Shown: piece by piece, positions 62,678 through 64,000 of the stretch
How positions within the stretch are numbered: the stretch's first letter is position 1
How the letters are laid out: each line of letters starts with the position of its first letter
Source of the DNA: Chromatiaceae bacterium
GTDB taxonomy: Bacteria > Pseudomonadota > Gammaproteobacteria > Chromatiales > Chromatiaceae
Length of the DNA stretch: 64,000 nucleotides
Direction: 5' to 3'
NCBI GenBank assembly: GCA_026984455.1
Contig: JALSSC010000072.1
Coordinates: 1 to 64,000, forward strand
Notes under the pieces: model-generated
What the model was told of the DNA's origin: nothing
Databases searched by the model: none
What the model saw: the letters and a program-made list of their open reading frames with translations, nothing else
Program-made: the position numbers and the translations under genes

Positions 62678-64000
62678 ATGCAATGGGAGACCGTCATCGG
62701 ACTGGAGATCCACACCCAGCTCCTCACCCGTTCCAAGATTTTCTCGGGCGCCCCCACCGCCTTTGGGGCCGAGCCCAACACCCAGGCCTGTCCCGTCGAT
62801 CTGGGGATGCCGGGAGTGCTGCCGGTGCTCAACCGGCGGGCGGTCGAACTGGCGGTGCGCTTCGGCACCGCCATCGGCGCGGAGATCGCCCGCAGGTCCG
62901 TCTTCGCCCGCAAGAACTACTTCTATCCGGATCTCCCCAAGGGCTACCAGATCAGCCAGTACGAGCTGCCTGTGGTGGGGCGGGGAGCGGTGGAGATCTC
63001 GTTGGAGGACGGCTCCACCAAGACCATCGGCGTGACCCGCGCCCATCTCGAGGAGGACGCCGGCAAATCCCTGCACGAAGACTTCCAGGGCATGACGGGC
63101 ATCGACCTCAACCGTGCCGGGACCCCCCTGCTGGAGATCGTTTCCGAACCCGACATGCGCTCGCCGGCGGAGGCCGTGGCCTATGCCCGCAAGATCCATC
63201 AGCTCGTGCGCTACATCGGCATCAGCGACGGCAACATGCAGGAGGGCTCCTTCCGCATGGACGCCAATGTCTCGGTGCGCCCGCGTGGGCAGCATGCCCT
63301 GGGGACCCGCACCGAACTCAAGAATCTAAATTCCTTCCGTTTCCTGGAGAAGGCCCTGGCCTTCGAGGTGGAGCGCCAGGTCGAGGTGATCGAGTCGGGG
63401 GGGGCGGTGGTGCAGGAGACCCGCCTGTACGATGCCGACCGCGATGAGACCCGCCCGATGCGGGGCAAGGAGGAGGCCAACGACTATCGTTACTTCCCCG
63501 ATCCCGATCTCCTGCCTTTGGAGATCGATACCGCCTTCATCGCGGCCGCCACCCGCGACCTGCCCGAATTGCCCGATGCGCGGCGGCGGCGCTTCGTGTC
63601 TCAGTACGGACTCAAGGACCATGACGCGGGCGTGCTCACCGCGAGCCGGGAACTGGCGGATTTCTTCGAGGAGGTGACGGAAGTCTGCGGCGAGGCCAGG
63701 CTGGCGGCCACCTGGGTCATGGGCGACCTGGCCGCGGCCCTCAACCGGACCGCCCTGGAGATCCAGGGATCGCCCGTGGATGCGGCCATGCTGGGCGGGC
63801 TGTTGCAGCGCATCCTGGACGAGACCCTCTCCGGCAAGATCGCCAAGCAGGTGTTCGAGGCCATGTGGGCGGGCGAGGGCACGGCCGACGAGATCATCCA
63901 GGCCCGCGGGCTCAAACAGATCAGCGACAGCGCCGAACTGGAGGCCATCGTCGACGAGGTCATCGCGGCCAATCCCAAGCAGGTGGAGCAATTCCGCGCG
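62678..64000 (+). CDS. gatB: Asp/Glu-tRNA amidotransferase, subunit B (cut by window end)
   Basis: The first 441 codons of GatB, with no stop before the window ends. It starts [20 protein letters not shown], with [32 protein letters not shown] and the tail-domain opening. The full protein is about 475-480 residues, so about 40 are missing. GatB binds the misacylated tRNA and carries the kinase step of transamidation. A GGGGAGG site ten bases before the ATG fixes the start. Confidence 0.96.
   Translation, partial: MQWETVIGLEIHTQLLTRSKIFSGAPTAFGAEPNTQACPVDLGMPGVLPVLNRRAVELAVRFGTAIGAEIARRSVFARKNYFYPDLPKGYQISQYELPVVGRGAVEISLEDGSTKTIGVTRAHLEEDAGKSLHEDFQGMTGIDLNRAGTPLLEIVSEPDMRSPAEAVAYARKIHQLVRYIGISDGNMQEGSFRMDANVSVRPRGQHALGTRTELKNLNSFRFLEKALAFEVERQVEVIESGGAVVQETRLYDADRDETRPMRGKEEANDYRYFPDPDLLPLEIDTAFIAAATRDLPELPDARRRRFVSQYGLKDHDAGVLTASRELADFFEEVTEVCGEARLAATWVMGDLAAALNRTALEIQGSPVDAAMLGGLLQRILDETLSGKIAKQVFEAMWAGEGTADEIIQARGLKQISDSAELEAIVDEVIAANPKQVEQFRA

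Overview
The window is GC-rich, gene-dense bacterial chromosome, almost certainly from a gammaproteobacterium of the purple-sulfur/Chromatiales type or a close sulfur-oxidising relative. Three things point there. A signal-peptide-bearing Gly/Trp/Tyr-rich protein looks like the sulfur globule envelope proteins of Allochromatium. The gene blocks pyrG-kdsA-eno-ftsB-ispD-ispF, rpmB-rpmG, dksA-gluQ and pilS-pilR are in gammaproteobacterial order. A full FNR-type regulator carries its own FNR box. No photosynthesis, rRNA, tRNA, transposase, phage or CRISPR locus is visible.

Layout. 0.1-4.6 kb (minus): a 2-oxoacid:ferredoxin oxidoreductase operon (gamma, alpha, beta) ending in a GltD-like flavoprotein with its own ferredoxin domain. 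4.6-7.5 kb (minus): a DUF1640-like coiled-coil protein, fabI, fnr and the sulfur globule protein. 7.7-13.2 kb (plus): pyrG-kdsA-eno-ftsB-ispD-ispF. 13.2-18.6 kb (minus): rpmG-rpmB, then a tightly packed operon of a HAD phosphatase, a FecCD-type permease, its ATPase, a 55-residue membrane protein, a SagB-type tandem nitroreductase and plsC. 18.8-21.5 kb (plus): rppH and a glycosyltransferase flanked by dispersed repeats. 21.8-34.9 kb (minus): a 13-kb signalling island. 35-41.2 kb (minus): tatABC, an exported thioredoxin-domain protein, hemC, hemD, hemX. 41.3-47.3 kb: an MlaC-like lipoprotein, a thioredoxin, hemB, aroE, a MbcA/ParS-type antitoxin-like protein, a diguanylate cyclase, a short-chain dehydrogenase and an unknown. 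47.2-51 kb: gluQ, dksA, rnpB and a sensor-like membrane protein with an AlbA_2/Schlafen-type C-terminus. 51-64 kb: cca, two small genes, pilR-pilS, sucC-sucD-nadE-glnB and gatC-gatA-gatB (gatB runs off the end).

The most interesting region is the signalling island. Two paralogous sets, each with a TonB-dependent receptor, a periplasmic YfiR-type protein and a CHASE8-like hybrid histidine kinase with a C-terminal HPt domain, flank one response regulator of REC-PAS-GGDEF-EAL architecture. All seven genes are on one strand with small or negative gaps. It looks like the Yfi (YfiB-YfiR-YfiN) logic rewired: an outer-membrane receptor takes the place of YfiB, and a CHASE8 kinase phosphorelay replaces the CHASE8 diguanylate cyclase YfiN. 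This is inference from domain order and should be tested.

Repeats: a 127-bp perfect inverted pair at 1-127 and 51079-51205 contains a palindromic MITE-like element with 21-bp terminal inverted repeats. A roughly 40-bp REP-like motif occurs three times, twice flanking the glycosyltransferase. A third, 32-bp inverted pair lies at 19480-19624.
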